This document shows, one piece after another, positions 30,966 through 39,551 of a stretch of 64,000 nt of DNA. This DNA is from SIG589 sp045652465. GTDB taxonomy: Bacteria > Bacillota > Clostridia > Oscillospirales > Acutalibacteraceae. The notes under the pieces are model-generated. The model made no database searches. It was not told the DNA's origin and saw only the letters and a program-made list of their open reading frames with translations. The position numbers were made by a program, and so were the translations under genes. The stretch spans positions 89,252 through 153,251 of the forward strand of contig JAZRUI010000008.1 of the NCBI GenBank assembly GCA_045652465.1, read 5' to 3'. Positions within the stretch are counted from its first letter, which is position 1. Each line of letters begins with the position of its first letter.

Positions 30966-32126
30966 TTATTTAGAATATTTGTAGAGATTCTTAACGCTGA
31001 AACGCTTGGTAGCACTGCCATCAACCTTAACGGTGAGGGTGTTCATATATTCATCCATAGCCTTTTCAAACTCGTCGCCCTTTAAGAGGAACATAACAAC
31101 GGTGTTAAGATTTTCGGTCCAATATTCATCGCTCATCATATCGCCTGCGATGAGGAGGGTTATCTTTTTCTTTTCGGTATCGTCGATAAGCTTGATTTCG
31201 CCCTTTTTCATAGCCTTAACGGTTTTGAAGTGGTCGCTTGCATAATCGGTGTCTTCATCGCCCAAGAGGGTTGCATATGCATCCTTCGGCTCTAAAACCT
31301 TTTCGGGTTCGGAGGAGGTTGTTGCGGAAGAAACATCCGAAGAAGAGGGGTTCGAGGAAACATTCGAGGAAGAGGAGGGCTTGGAAGAAGAGGTGTCCTT
31401 TATCTCGTAGTATTCGTTATAGATGGTTTCGAACTTTGCGCCCTTCTTAAGACGGGAATAATAGCCTTCGAACTTTTCTCTAATCTTCTTGGCTTCGTCA
31501 TCCTTCTTGGAGGAGAGGTCAACCTCGATAACATTAGCGATGGTGAAGTTTTCATCCATAGCCTTTAAAATGTCGGCCTTGGCAATTTCCTTTTCGCCCT
31601 TCTCGCCATAGAGGAACTCGAAGTAAGCGTTGGAATAGAGGGGATAAATGTTTGCGTTTTTGAAGGTTTCATAGCCTACGCCGTTGGGCTCATAAAGTGC
31701 CTGATAACCGTAATACGACCAATAATACATTGCGTTGTATTCAGCGTTTTCGATATCGGTGTCCTTAAGTTTGATATCGTTTTGCAAGCACTTCATTTTA
31801 TAAGCGGCATATTCAACCAAGATTTCCTTTGCGCGATCGCGAACCCAAGTGGTGTAGGATTTCTTATCGATCTTTGCGGCATAAAGGTCCTTCTCGGTCA
31901 TCTTCGAGGTGTCAACCTTGTCCTTGGTCCACTGTTCTTGAACCTTCGAGGAAGCCTCGCTGTCAGCGGTCATAAGAGCGAAGAGATAGGTTGCAGATGT
32001 GAACTGTTCGGATAATTCGCCATCCTTAACAGTAACGGCAATTTCGCCTTTTTTATGGCAAGCGGCAAAGGAACAAACCATAACGCTTGCTAAAACAAAA
32101 GCGAGGGCTTTTTTAAGGAATTTCAT
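30966..32126 (-). CDS. PrsA/SurA-like lipoprotein with Ser-rich insert
   Basis: A 386-residue exported lipoprotein with lipobox F20-A21-A22-C23. An N-terminal helical SurA/PrsA-like chaperone region (about 40-195) is followed by the start of a parvulin-like peptidyl-prolyl isomerase fold (FTIANVIEVDLSSKKDDEAKK, then GAKFETIYNEY). A low-complexity Ser/Thr/Pro insert at residues 244-273 splits the domain, and a degenerate second half follows. Catalytic competence is doubtful, so a foldase or secretion chaperone role is more likely. It comes after pth and mfd, an arrangement frequent in Clostridia. Confidence 0.72.
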   Translation of the reverse strand: MKFLKKALAFVLASVMVCSFAACHKKGEIAVTVKDGELSEQFTSATYLFALMTADSEASSKVQEQWTKDKVDTSKMTEKDLYAAKIDKKSYTTWVRDRAKEILVEYAAYKMKCLQNDIKLKDTDIENAEYNAMYYWSYYGYQALYEPNGVGYETFKNANIYPLYSNAYFEFLYGEKGEKEIAKADILKAMDENFTIANVIEVDLSSKKDDEAKKIREKFEGYYSRLKKGAKFETIYNEYYEIKDTSSSKPSSSSNVSSNPSSSDVSSATTSSEPEKVLEPKDAYATLLGDEDTDYASDHFKTVKAMKKGEIKLIDDTEKKKITLLIAGDMMSDEYWTENLNTVVMFLLKGDEFEKAMDEYMNTLTVKVDGSATKRFSVKNLYKYSK

Positions 32127-32191
32127 AAATATGTCCTCTTTTCTAATAATCTAAAAGTTATTATATAACAAAACAAACTAAAAGTCCAGCA

Positions 32192-35100
32192 CTAATTATT
32201 AGGCTCCGCGAGGGTGTCCATAATCTCGCGAAGGGCTGAAACCGCGGTTTGAGTCGGAGCCATTTCGATGGCATAATGCGGGCGTTTTCCGCCGCCCAGC
32301 ATAAAGCGGAGCGAATATTTTGCCGAGAGTCGCGATGTGACTTCGGGCGAGATGGTGTCGCTATAGAGTCTTATAACGGTGCCGCGTTGCGAAACCTCGG
32401 TTATTCCGTTTTGGAATGCGCGGCTGCGAAGCAACGCGATTTCGCAAAGGCCTAAAACCGCCCGAGGAGGCTCGCCGAAGCGGTCGCAAAGCTCATCGAT
32501 AACATCCGAAACATCATCCTCGTTTTTAATTTCGGCAATTCGGCGATAGATGCCGAGGCGCTGACTCAAAAGCGGGATATAGCTTTCGGGAATATGAGCC
32601 GAAATCGAAAGGTCGATAACGCAGTTGTTTTCGCTTTCTGCCTCCTCGCCCTTTTCTTCCTTGATGGCGTTTTGCAGGAGGCTAACATACATATCATAGC
32701 CAACCGCCTCGAGGTGACCGTGCTGCTCGCCGCCTAAAATGCTGCCCGCGCCTCTGATTTCAAGGTCGCGCATGGCAATCTTAAAGCCCGAGCCGAATTC
32801 GGTGTATTCGCGGATGGCATCAAGCCGCTTTTCGGCAATTTCCGAAAGCGCCTTGCCGGGGCGGAAACAAAAATATGCATAAGCGCGGCGTGGAGAGCGA
32901 CCGACTCGACCGCGAAGCTGATGCAGCTCCGAGAGTCCCATTCGGTCGGCATCCTCGATAATGAGCGTGTTGGCGTTGGGAACATCAACGCCGGTTTCGA
33001 TAATCGTTGTGCAAACCAGGATATCGATTTCGTGCTCAATAAGCTGCTTCCAAACGCGCGAGAGGCTTTCTTCATCCATCTTGCCGTGGGCGATGCCGAT
33101 GTTTGCATCGGGCAGCTGTGCTTTGAGTCGCGCAGCGCAGGCGGTTATGCTCTCAACTCGGTTGTGGAGATAATAAACCTGACCTCCGCGGCGAAGCTCG
33201 CGATGAATCGCATCGAGCAAAAGGCCGTTTTGCTGCTCGATAACATAGGTTTGAACGGGCTGGCGGTCTTCGGGCGCCTCATCAATGGAGGACATATCCC
33301 TAAGCCCCGACATCGCCATATTAAGGGTTCGCGGAATGGGGGTTGCGGAAAGGGTTAGAACATCAACCGAGGGATAAAGCTCCTTTAGTTTTTCCTTTTG
33401 GGCAACGCCGAAGCGGTGCTCCTCATCGATAATAATGAGGCCTAAATCGCGGAACTTAACATCGCTGGAAATAATCCTGTGGGTGCCAATAACCATATCA
33501 ACATTGCCGCGGCGGAGACCCTCGATGGTCTTTTGCTGCGCCGATTTCGAAACAAAGCGGGATAAAAGCCTTGTTTCAAGCGGGAAGTCGCCGAAGCGTT
33601 TTAAAACGGTGTTATAATGCTGCCAGGCGAGAATGGTTGTTGGCGCCATCAGCGCGCATTGTTTGCCCTCCGAAACGCATTTAAATGCGGCGCGCAGCGC
33701 AACCTCGGTCTTGCCAAAGCCAACATCGCCGCAAAGCAATCGGTCCATCGGAACGGCGCGCTCCATATCATCCTTAATTTCGTTTATGCAGCGCAGCTGG
33801 TCATCGGTTTCCTCGAACTCAAAGCGGCGCTCAAAATCCGATTGAATATCGGTGTCCTGCGAGAAAGCGTGACCCTTTATTTCAAGGCGCTTGGCATAAA
33901 GCGCGGTCAGCTGCTTTGCCATATCCTTAACTGCGGCGCGAACGCGGGTTTTGGTTTTTTGCCATTCGCTTCCGCCCAGTTTATTGAGGCGAATTCCCTC
34001 ATCGCCTCCGATATATTTTGAAACGAGGTCGAGCTGGGTAACGGGAACATAAAGCACATCGCCCTTGGCATAAAAAATCTTTAGATAATCCTTTATGATG
34101 CCATCGTTTTCGATTTTATGAATGCCCGAAAACTGACCTATTCCGTGAACCGCGTGAACAACGAATTCGCCGCCCTTGAGTTCATCGAGAGAGTTTATGT
34201 TGCCCGCTTTGTAGCGGTGGGTCTTTTTGCGGTGTTTTAAAATATCGCTATGAGTGATAAGCGAGAATTTAGCGCGGGGAATGGAAATGCCCGCCGAAAG
34301 CCCGCCAACCGTAACGATTATGCCGCGGGGATTTTCGGTTAGATTTTCAATATATGTTGCGGCTTTGCCGTTTTGGTTCAGCTCTTCGGCTAAAAGCTTT
34401 GCTGCCTTTTCGCCGCCCGCGAGAATAACGGTGTTTTCGCTTAAATCCTCGATTAAAAGCTCGAGTCCGCCGCGCCAAGGGGGCAGCTGCTTCATCTCAA
34501 AGGGAATAAGCTCTTTAAGCGCAAAGGGATAGCCGCTGCGGGTGAAGTTTTCTAAAATAACGGAGCCGCGCTTTTCGGCTTCCATCCAAAATTCGGCGCG
34601 GGATAGATAGGAGAGGCTGTTATGAACGGAGCTATCGTTTTCGATTCGGCGCTTTATATCCTCGCTTTTGATTGTTATGAGCGCGTCGCTTCGGTCGTTT
34701 ATTCCTGCGCTGTCGCAAACGAATAAAACGGCATCCTCGAGGTAGTCGAAGGCGGTGTAGCGGCGGTCGTATAAAAGGGGAAGATAGCGGTCGAACTGCG
34801 AAAAGGTTCCGCCCAAAAGAGCGGCTTTATCCTGCTCTAACAGGGCTTTTTTGTTTTCGGTTTTTGCCTTTTTCAGTTGCTTTTCGATAACCGCCAAAAG
34901 CTCTTCCTCGCCCGCGAGAACCTCGCGCGCAGGAGAGATGAAAATTTCTTTTAAAGTGTCGCCGCGGCGCTGCGACTCTATATCAAAATAGGAAATGGAA
35001 TCGATTTCATCGCCCCAAAACTCGATTCGAACGGGTTGCGCGAGCCCTGTTGGGAAAACATCGAATATTCCGCCGCGCAGGGCAAACTGCGCCGTTCCGT

Positions 35101-35596
35101 CAACCTGACCTTGGCGGGTGTATCCCGCGCAAACCAGCCTTGCGGCGAGCTCCTCGGGGGTTATGAGTTCGCCCGAGCGAAGGGTGAAGGTTGCAGCCTT
35201 CAGGCGATGCATCGGGCAGGTGAAGAGCGAAAAGCTCTCGAGAGAGCCAACACAAACGGGTAAGACCCCGTCTGCAAGAGCAGACAGGGTGTATAAGCGT
35301 TTATGTTCCCACTCTTTTGAGCCGAGCGCGCCCGCATCCTCGAGCAAATCTCTTGCCGGCAAAAGCGAGCCTTCAAGCCCTAATGCGAGAAGGTCCTCGA
35401 GCAGTTTGTTGGCCTCGGATTCATCGGGGCAAACAACGGCGGCGCGCCTGCCGCTCTCGATAACCGCCGCGATAATAGCGGCGCGGGGAGCAGGTGGCAG
35501 CCCCGTGCAAACCGCGGGGAGGAAGCCTTTTTCAATCGAGTGGAGAAGTTTTTTGCAGTCCTCGGTTTCGGAAATAACCGAACTCAAAAAATGCAT
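32192..35596 (-). CDS. mfd: Transcription-repair coupling factor
   Basis: An 1134-residue ATP-dependent DNA translocase that removes stalled RNA polymerase and recruits UvrAB. The N-terminal UvrB-like module (about 1-350), the RNA-polymerase-interaction domain (GEFVVHAVHGIGQFSG), Walker A with Lys629 (CGDVGFGKTEVA), the DEEH box (LIIIDEEHRFGV), the translocase motif region (LHQLRGRVGRS) and the C-terminal TRCF domain are complete. The gene lies 9 bp after pth and 65 bp before the PrsA-like gene, likely one transcript. Confidence 0.97.
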   Translation of the reverse strand: MHFLSSVISETEDCKKLLHSIEKGFLPAVCTGLPPAPRAAIIAAVIESGRRAAVVCPDESEANKLLEDLLALGLEGSLLPARDLLEDAGALGSKEWEHKRLYTLSALADGVLPVCVGSLESFSLFTCPMHRLKAATFTLRSGELITPEELAARLVCAGYTRQGQVDGTAQFALRGGIFDVFPTGLAQPVRIEFWGDEIDSISYFDIESQRRGDTLKEIFISPAREVLAGEEELLAVIEKQLKKAKTENKKALLEQDKAALLGGTFSQFDRYLPLLYDRRYTAFDYLEDAVLFVCDSAGINDRSDALITIKSEDIKRRIENDSSVHNSLSYLSRAEFWMEAEKRGSVILENFTRSGYPFALKELIPFEMKQLPPWRGGLELLIEDLSENTVILAGGEKAAKLLAEELNQNGKAATYIENLTENPRGIIVTVGGLSAGISIPRAKFSLITHSDILKHRKKTHRYKAGNINSLDELKGGEFVVHAVHGIGQFSGIHKIENDGIIKDYLKIFYAKGDVLYVPVTQLDLVSKYIGGDEGIRLNKLGGSEWQKTKTRVRAAVKDMAKQLTALYAKRLEIKGHAFSQDTDIQSDFERRFEFEETDDQLRCINEIKDDMERAVPMDRLLCGDVGFGKTEVALRAAFKCVSEGKQCALMAPTTILAWQHYNTVLKRFGDFPLETRLLSRFVSKSAQQKTIEGLRRGNVDMVIGTHRIISSDVKFRDLGLIIIDEEHRFGVAQKEKLKELYPSVDVLTLSATPIPRTLNMAMSGLRDMSSIDEAPEDRQPVQTYVIEQQNGLLLDAIHRELRRGGQVYYLHNRVESITACAARLKAQLPDANIGIAHGKMDEESLSRVWKQLIEHEIDILVCTTIIETGVDVPNANTLIIEDADRMGLSELHQLRGRVGRSPRRAYAYFCFRPGKALSEIAEKRLDAIREYTEFGSGFKIAMRDLEIRGAGSILGGEQHGHLEAVGYDMYVSLLQNAIKEEKGEEAESENNCVIDLSISAHIPESYIPLLSQRLGIYRRIAEIKNEDDVSDVIDELCDRFGEPPRAVLGLCEIALLRSRAFQNGITEVSQRGTVIRLYSDTISPEVTSRLSAKYSLRFMLGGGKRPHYAIEMAPTQTAVSALREIMDTLAEPNN

Positions 35597-35605
35597 AGCA
35601 GCTCC

Positions 35606-36214
35606 TTATTTGTTGCTGAATTTATTCATAGCGCTGTCGATGCCCTCGCGAACGAAGCAAACTGCGGCATCGGCGGCGTTTTGGACGGAGGTTTTCATTA
35701 AAACTGCATCCTCGCCCTTGAAAGAGCCGAGGACCCAATCCTTGAGGTCATAATCGGGATGAGGCTTGGCACCAACGCCAACCTTGATGCGAGGGAAGGA
35801 GTTTTTTCCCGAAAGATAGATAATGTTTTTCAAGCCGTTATGTCCGCCATCCGAGCCGTTTCGCTTGATGCGAATTTTGCCGGGCGGCAGCGAAATGTCA
35901 TCAAAAATGATGAGCGCTTGTTCGGGAGTCAGCTTATAAAACGAGAGCGCCTCAACGAGCGCCTGACCCGAATTGTTCATATAGGTTTGAGGTTTTAAAA
36001 GCAAAACGCGACTGTCGCCTATTCGGCATTCGCCGATAAGCGATTTGAATTTAATCTTCTTTATCTCGCAGGAATGCATCTCGGCCAAACGGTCGAGCAC
36101 CATAAAGCCTGCGTTATGTCGGGTTGTTTCGTATTCTCTTCCGGGGTTACCGAGACCCGCGATTATAAAATCATAGGAAGAGCCGAAATCTTTTTTGTTT
36201 CGCTTTAAAAACAT
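35606..36214 (-). CDS. pth: Peptidyl-tRNA hydrolase
   Basis: 202 residues from ATG 36214, preceded by GAGGTG; the longer frame to GTG 36244 lacks a site. Catalytic features are YDFIIAGLGNPGREYETTRHNAGFMVLDRL (Asn and the general-base His), LLLKPQTYMNNSG, FDDISLPPGKIRIKRNGSDGGHNGLK and RIKVGVG. The enzyme frees tRNA from stalled peptidyl-tRNA. There is a short N-terminal extension (MFLKRNKKDFGSS). It leads the pth-mfd-PrsA-like operon and is divergent from the T-box-thrS unit. Confidence 0.95.
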   Translation of the reverse strand: MFLKRNKKDFGSSYDFIIAGLGNPGREYETTRHNAGFMVLDRLAEMHSCEIKKIKFKSLIGECRIGDSRVLLLKPQTYMNNSGQALVEALSFYKLTPEQALIIFDDISLPPGKIRIKRNGSDGGHNGLKNIIYLSGKNSFPRIKVGVGAKPHPDYDLKDWVLGSFKGEDAVLMKTSVQNAADAAVCFVREGIDSAMNKFSNK

Positions 36215-36271
36215 ATAAACACCTCGCGAATTAAATATTATCACAATAAAAATAAATATTCAACAGAAAAC

Positions 36272-36300
36272 TTGACAAACTCTATCGCTAAGGTTATTAT
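36272..36300 (+). promoter_or_regulatory. Promoter of the T-box-thrS transcript
   Basis: TTGACA (36272-36277), 17 bp, TATTAT (36295-36300). Confidence 0.88.
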
Positions 36301-36307
36301 ATAACTG

Positions 36308-36537
36308 TTAAAACGCTGACGGGAACAGTAGCATTTTGCCGTTTGCGCCAAGAGAGGGAAGGTCGTCGGCTGCAAGCCATCCCGCGCAACAAAAATGTGA
36401 AAACCACCCCCGAGTGCCCTGCGAACAGGGTCGTTAATCCGCGTTAAGGATTCTAAAGAGGCAGGGCAACCTGCAATCCGGGTGGAACCGTGGAGTATTT
36501 GCTTCATCCCAGAATATGGGATGGGGTTTATTTTTTT
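36308..36537 (+). promoter_or_regulatory. T-box leader controlling thrS
   Basis: A long structured leader has the stem I signature GGCTGCAAGCC (about 36368-36378), a GAAAACCACC segment where ACC can serve as a threonine specifier, and the T-box antiterminator sequence GGGTGGAACCG (36480-36490). It ends in a terminator: stem CATCCCA (36505-36511) / TGGGATG (36517-36523) with a T-run. Uncharged tRNA-Thr should stabilise the antiterminator and turn thrS on. Confidence 0.93.
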
Positions 36538-36553
36538 ATTCGGAGGAAAAATT

Positions 36554-38497
36554 ATGGTTAAGGTAACATTAAAGGGCGGAGTAGTTCGCGAATATGAAAA
36601 CGGAGTTTTCGGATGGGAGATTGCCGCAAGCATCGGCGCAGGTCTTGCCAAGGCCGCTTGCGCTATCAAGGTTAACGGCGAACCCTGCGACCTTCGCACC
36701 GCAATAAACGAGGATTGCGAGCTCGAAATTTTAACCTTTGAGGATGAATATGGCCGCGCCGCCTATCGCCACACAACAAGCCACATTTTGGCTCAGGCAG
36801 TTAAGCGCCTTTATCCCGATGTTAAGCTTGCGATTGGTCCTTCGGTTGAGAACGGATTTTATTATGACTTTGATTCGGCGGTTATGTTCACTCCCGAAAT
36901 GCTCGCCGACATCGAGGATGAGATGCGCAATGTAATCAAGGAGGATATCTACCTTGAGAAGACTATAGTTTCCCGCGAGGAGGCAATCGAGCTCTTCACC
37001 GAGCGCGATGAGCCCTATAAGCTTGAGCTTATCCGCGATTTGCCTGCTGATGCCGAGATTAGCCTTTATAAGCAGGGCGATTTCTTCGACCTTTGCGCAG
37101 GCCCGCACCTTCTCTCGACAGGCAAGGTTAAGGCAGTTAAGCTGACCTCCTGCACAGGCGCATATTGGCGCGGCGATTCCAACAACAAAATGCTTCAGCG
37201 CGTTTATGGAACCGCATTCCCCAAGCAAAGCGAGCTTGATGCCCATCTAGAAGCAATCGAGGAGGCTAAAAAGCGCGACCATAACAAGCTCGGTCGCGAG
37301 CTCGAGCTCTTCACAACCAGCGACCTAATCGGTCAGGGACTTCCCATTATGCTTCCGAAGGGCGCCCGCATTATCCAGCTTCTTCAGCGTTTCGTTGAGG
37401 ATGAGGAGCAGCGCCGCGGCTGGCTTTTAACCAAAACTCCCTTTATGGCAAAGAGCGACCTTTATAAGGTTTCGGGCCACTGGGACCATTACCTTGACGG
37501 TATGTTTGTGTTGGGTGACCCGCAGGATGAGGAGAAGGAGTGCTTCGCTCTTCGTCCCATGCCCTGCCCCTTCCAGTATCAGGCATATTTAAACCGTCCC
37601 CGTTCCTATCGCGATTTGCCGCTTCGCTATAACGAAACCTCAACCCTCTTCCGCAACGAGGCAAGCGGCGAGATGCATGGCCTTATTCGTGTTCGCCAGT
37701 TCACCATTTCCGAGGGTCACTTAATGTGCACCCCCGAGCAGCTCGAGGATGAATTCCGCGGCTGTCTTGAGCTTGCTATTTATATGCTCAAGACATTGGG
37801 TCTTTATGAGGATGTAAGCTATCGCTTCTCCCAGTGGGATCCCGCCGACCGCGATAAGTATATCGGCACCGATGAGCAATGGGAAGAGGCCCAGGGTATT
37901 ATGGGCAAGATTCTCGACAACCTTGAGATTCCCTATAAGGTTGGTGTTGGCGAGGCCGCATTCTATGGTCCCAAGCTCGACATTCAGATTAAGAATGTTC
38001 ACGGCAAGGAGGACACCCTCATTACCATTCAGGTTGACCAGCTTCTTGCTGAAAAGTTCGGCATGGAATACACCGCTGCCGACGGCACCAAGAAGAACCC
38101 CTATATCATTCATAGAACCTCTATCGGCTGCTATGAGCGCACACTCGCTCTTCTCATCGAGAAGTATGCAGGCGCATTCCCGACATGGCTTGCCCCCGTT
38201 CAGGTTAAGCTTTTGCCGATAGCCGATCGTCACCATGAATATATGAACGCCGTTAAGGAGCGTTTAGAGCGCGCAGGTCTTCGCGTTGAACTTGACGACC
38301 GCAACGAAAAGATAGGCTTCAAGATTCGCGAAGCCCAGCTTGCCAAGATTCCTTATATGCTCGTAGCGGGCGATAAGGAGGCCGAAGCGGGAACGCTTTC
38401 GGTTCGCAAGCGCGGCGGCATTGATTTAGGCAGCCAGAGCGTTGATGAATTCCTCGCCTTTGTTTTAAAGGAAGTTGCCGAAAAAACCATAAACTAA
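36554..38497 (+). CDS. thrS: Threonyl-tRNA synthetase
   Basis: A 647-residue class II synthetase starting at ATG 36554 with GGAGG upstream; an in-frame ATG at 36482 lies inside the T-box and is rejected. Domains in order are TGS (about 1-62), the editing/SAD domain with HTTSHILAQAV and the HLLSTG region, the catalytic core (motif 2 RNEASGEMHGLIRVRQFT; motif 3 GCYERTLALLIE) and the C-terminal anticodon-binding domain (PVQVKLLPIADRHHEY). It is complete and of normal length. Expression is governed by the T-box leader. Confidence 0.97.
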   Translation: MVKVTLKGGVVREYENGVFGWEIAASIGAGLAKAACAIKVNGEPCDLRTAINEDCELEILTFEDEYGRAAYRHTTSHILAQAVKRLYPDVKLAIGPSVENGFYYDFDSAVMFTPEMLADIEDEMRNVIKEDIYLEKTIVSREEAIELFTERDEPYKLELIRDLPADAEISLYKQGDFFDLCAGPHLLSTGKVKAVKLTSCTGAYWRGDSNNKMLQRVYGTAFPKQSELDAHLEAIEEAKKRDHNKLGRELELFTTSDLIGQGLPIMLPKGARIIQLLQRFVEDEEQRRGWLLTKTPFMAKSDLYKVSGHWDHYLDGMFVLGDPQDEEKECFALRPMPCPFQYQAYLNRPRSYRDLPLRYNETSTLFRNEASGEMHGLIRVRQFTISEGHLMCTPEQLEDEFRGCLELAIYMLKTLGLYEDVSYRFSQWDPADRDKYIGTDEQWEEAQGIMGKILDNLEIPYKVGVGEAAFYGPKLDIQIKNVHGKEDTLITIQVDQLLAEKFGMEYTAADGTKKNPYIIHRTSIGCYERTLALLIEKYAGAFPTWLAPVQVKLLPIADRHHEYMNAVKERLERAGLRVELDDRNEKIGFKIREAQLAKIPYMLVAGDKEAEAGTLSVRKRGGIDLGSQSVDEFLAFVLKEVAEKTIN

Positions 38498-38501
38498 TTT
38501 T

Positions 38502-38529
38502 AAAACCCCCAAGGAAACTTGGGGGTTTT
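38502..38529 (+). terminator. Terminator after thrS
   Basis: A 12-bp stem (AAAACCCCCAAG / CTTGGGGGTTTT) with a GAAA loop. Confidence 0.88.
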
Positions 38530-38588
38530 GTAATATAAAAACGCCCTCACTCATAAAGTTAATTAAAGGCTTTATAGGAGTTGAGGAT

Positions 38589-38837
38589 ATGAATGTCCAC
38601 ACAAACGACCGCGCGCGACTTTTAGGCAACTATATAGTTGAAACGGGAGCAACCGTGCGGGCTGCGGCGGCTCGGTTTAACATCAGCAAATCCACCGTTC
38701 ATAAGGATGTAACTGCGGGTTTGTCGCGCGAATACCCATCCCTTTATATAGAGGTTAAAAAGGTGCTCGAGCAAAACAAAAGTGAGCGCCATATCCGCGG
38801 CGGAATGGCAACCCGCAAAAAGTATAAGGGGATATGA
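38589..38837 (+). CDS. spoIIID: Sporulation transcription factor SpoIIID
   Basis: An 82-residue DNA-binding protein. The helix-turn-helix ETGATVRAAAARFNISKSTVHKDV and the basic C-terminal helix (RHIRGGMATRKKY) are characteristic of SpoIIID, the mother-cell regulator that acts with sigma-E in endospore formation. ATG 38589 has GGAG upstream. It stands as a single gene between the thrS terminator and the mntP promoter. Its presence is the main evidence in this window that the organism descends from spore formers. Confidence 0.95.
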   Translation: MNVHTNDRARLLGNYIVETGATVRAAAARFNISKSTVHKDVTAGLSREYPSLYIEVKKVLEQNKSERHIRGGMATRKKYKGI

Positions 38838-38866
38838 TTGACAAGAAAAGGAAAAAATGATAAAAT
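38838..38866 (+). promoter_or_regulatory. Promoter of mntP
   Basis: TTGACA (38838-38843) begins one base after the spoIIID stop, followed by 17 bp and TAAAAT (38861-38866). Confidence 0.8.
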
Positions 38867-38893
38867 GCTTTGGTCGTAAGACTGAAGATTCTT

Positions 38894-38922
38894 CCGACTG
38901 CCTTGGCAGTCGGGGTTTTTTT
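38894..38922 (+). terminator. Intrinsic terminator inside the mntP leader (possible attenuator)
   Basis: Stem CCGACTGC (38894-38901) / GCAGTCGG (38906-38913), CTTG loop, followed by GG and seven T residues. It lies between the mntP promoter and its start codon, so it either attenuates mntP or ends readthrough from spoIIID. A short GAAGA / TCTTC pairing lies just upstream. Confidence 0.7.
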
Positions 38923-38931
38923 GGAGAAAGT

Positions 38932-39519
38932 ATGTGGAATTTTAAATTTATATCAACGAGCGTTCTTTTGGGCGCGGGACTCGCGATGGATGCCTTTTCG
39001 GTTTCGCTTGTCAGCGGTCTTTGCGAGCCTAAAATGAAAAAAAGAAGGATGCTTTTAATCGTTAGCATCTTCTCGTTCTTCCAGTTTTTTATGCCGATGG
39101 TTGGCTATATATGTGTTCATAGCCTTGCCAGTCAATTCGCGCAGTTCCAAAAGTTCATTCCCTATATTGCGCTGGCACTTTTGCTCTTTATAGGAATTAA
39201 TATGTTGCTCGAGGGGCTGAAAACGAATGAGGGCGCAACCTGCCCCCTGAAGCCTGCCTCCTTCGGAACGCTGATTTTGCAGGGAATCGCAACCTCGATT
39301 GATGCCTTATCGGTTGGGTTCACTATCAGCGAATATAAACCCAACGAAGCCTTGGTTTGCGGTCTTATCATCGCGGCTGCAACCTTCCTTATTTGCACCG
39401 CGGGCGTGCTTATAGGCAAACGCTTCGGAACCAAGATTGCGGGAAAGGCGAGCATTTTAGGCGGCGTTATCTTAATCGGAATCGGACTTGAAATTTTTAT
39501 AACAGGCGTATTTTTCTAA
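38932..39519 (+). CDS. mntP: Manganese efflux pump MntP family protein
   Basis: A 195-residue membrane protein with about six helices. The LLGAGLAMDAFSVSLVSGL opening, the internal repeat IATSIDALSVGFTISEY with its conserved aspartates, and the C-terminal GGVILIGIGLEIFITG are family features. The start is ATG 38932, with GGAG at 38923-38926; the longer frame from 38857 reads through the leader hairpin. Family members export Mn2+. Homologs are often under the yybP-ykoY riboswitch, but here the leader is too short and instead holds a plain terminator hairpin. Confidence 0.9.
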   Translation: MWNFKFISTSVLLGAGLAMDAFSVSLVSGLCEPKMKKRRMLLIVSIFSFFQFFMPMVGYICVHSLASQFAQFQKFIPYIALALLLFIGINMLLEGLKTNEGATCPLKPASFGTLILQGIATSIDALSVGFTISEYKPNEALVCGLIIAAATFLICTAGVLIGKRFGTKIAGKASILGGVILIGIGLEIFITGVFF

Positions 39520-39522
39520 CAA

Positions 39523-39550
39523 AAAAAGACCTCCAAACGGAGGTCTTTTT
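39523..39550. terminator. Bidirectional terminator between mntP and lepA
   Basis: A 12-bp stem (AAAAAGACCTCC / GGAGGTCTTTTT), AAAC loop. Confidence 0.9.
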
Positions 39551-39551
39551 A

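Noticed and set aside
38862..38932. yybP-ykoY manganese riboswitch upstream of mntP
   Set aside because: The leader is only about 60 nt and lacks the conserved aptamer segments; only a terminator hairpin is visible.
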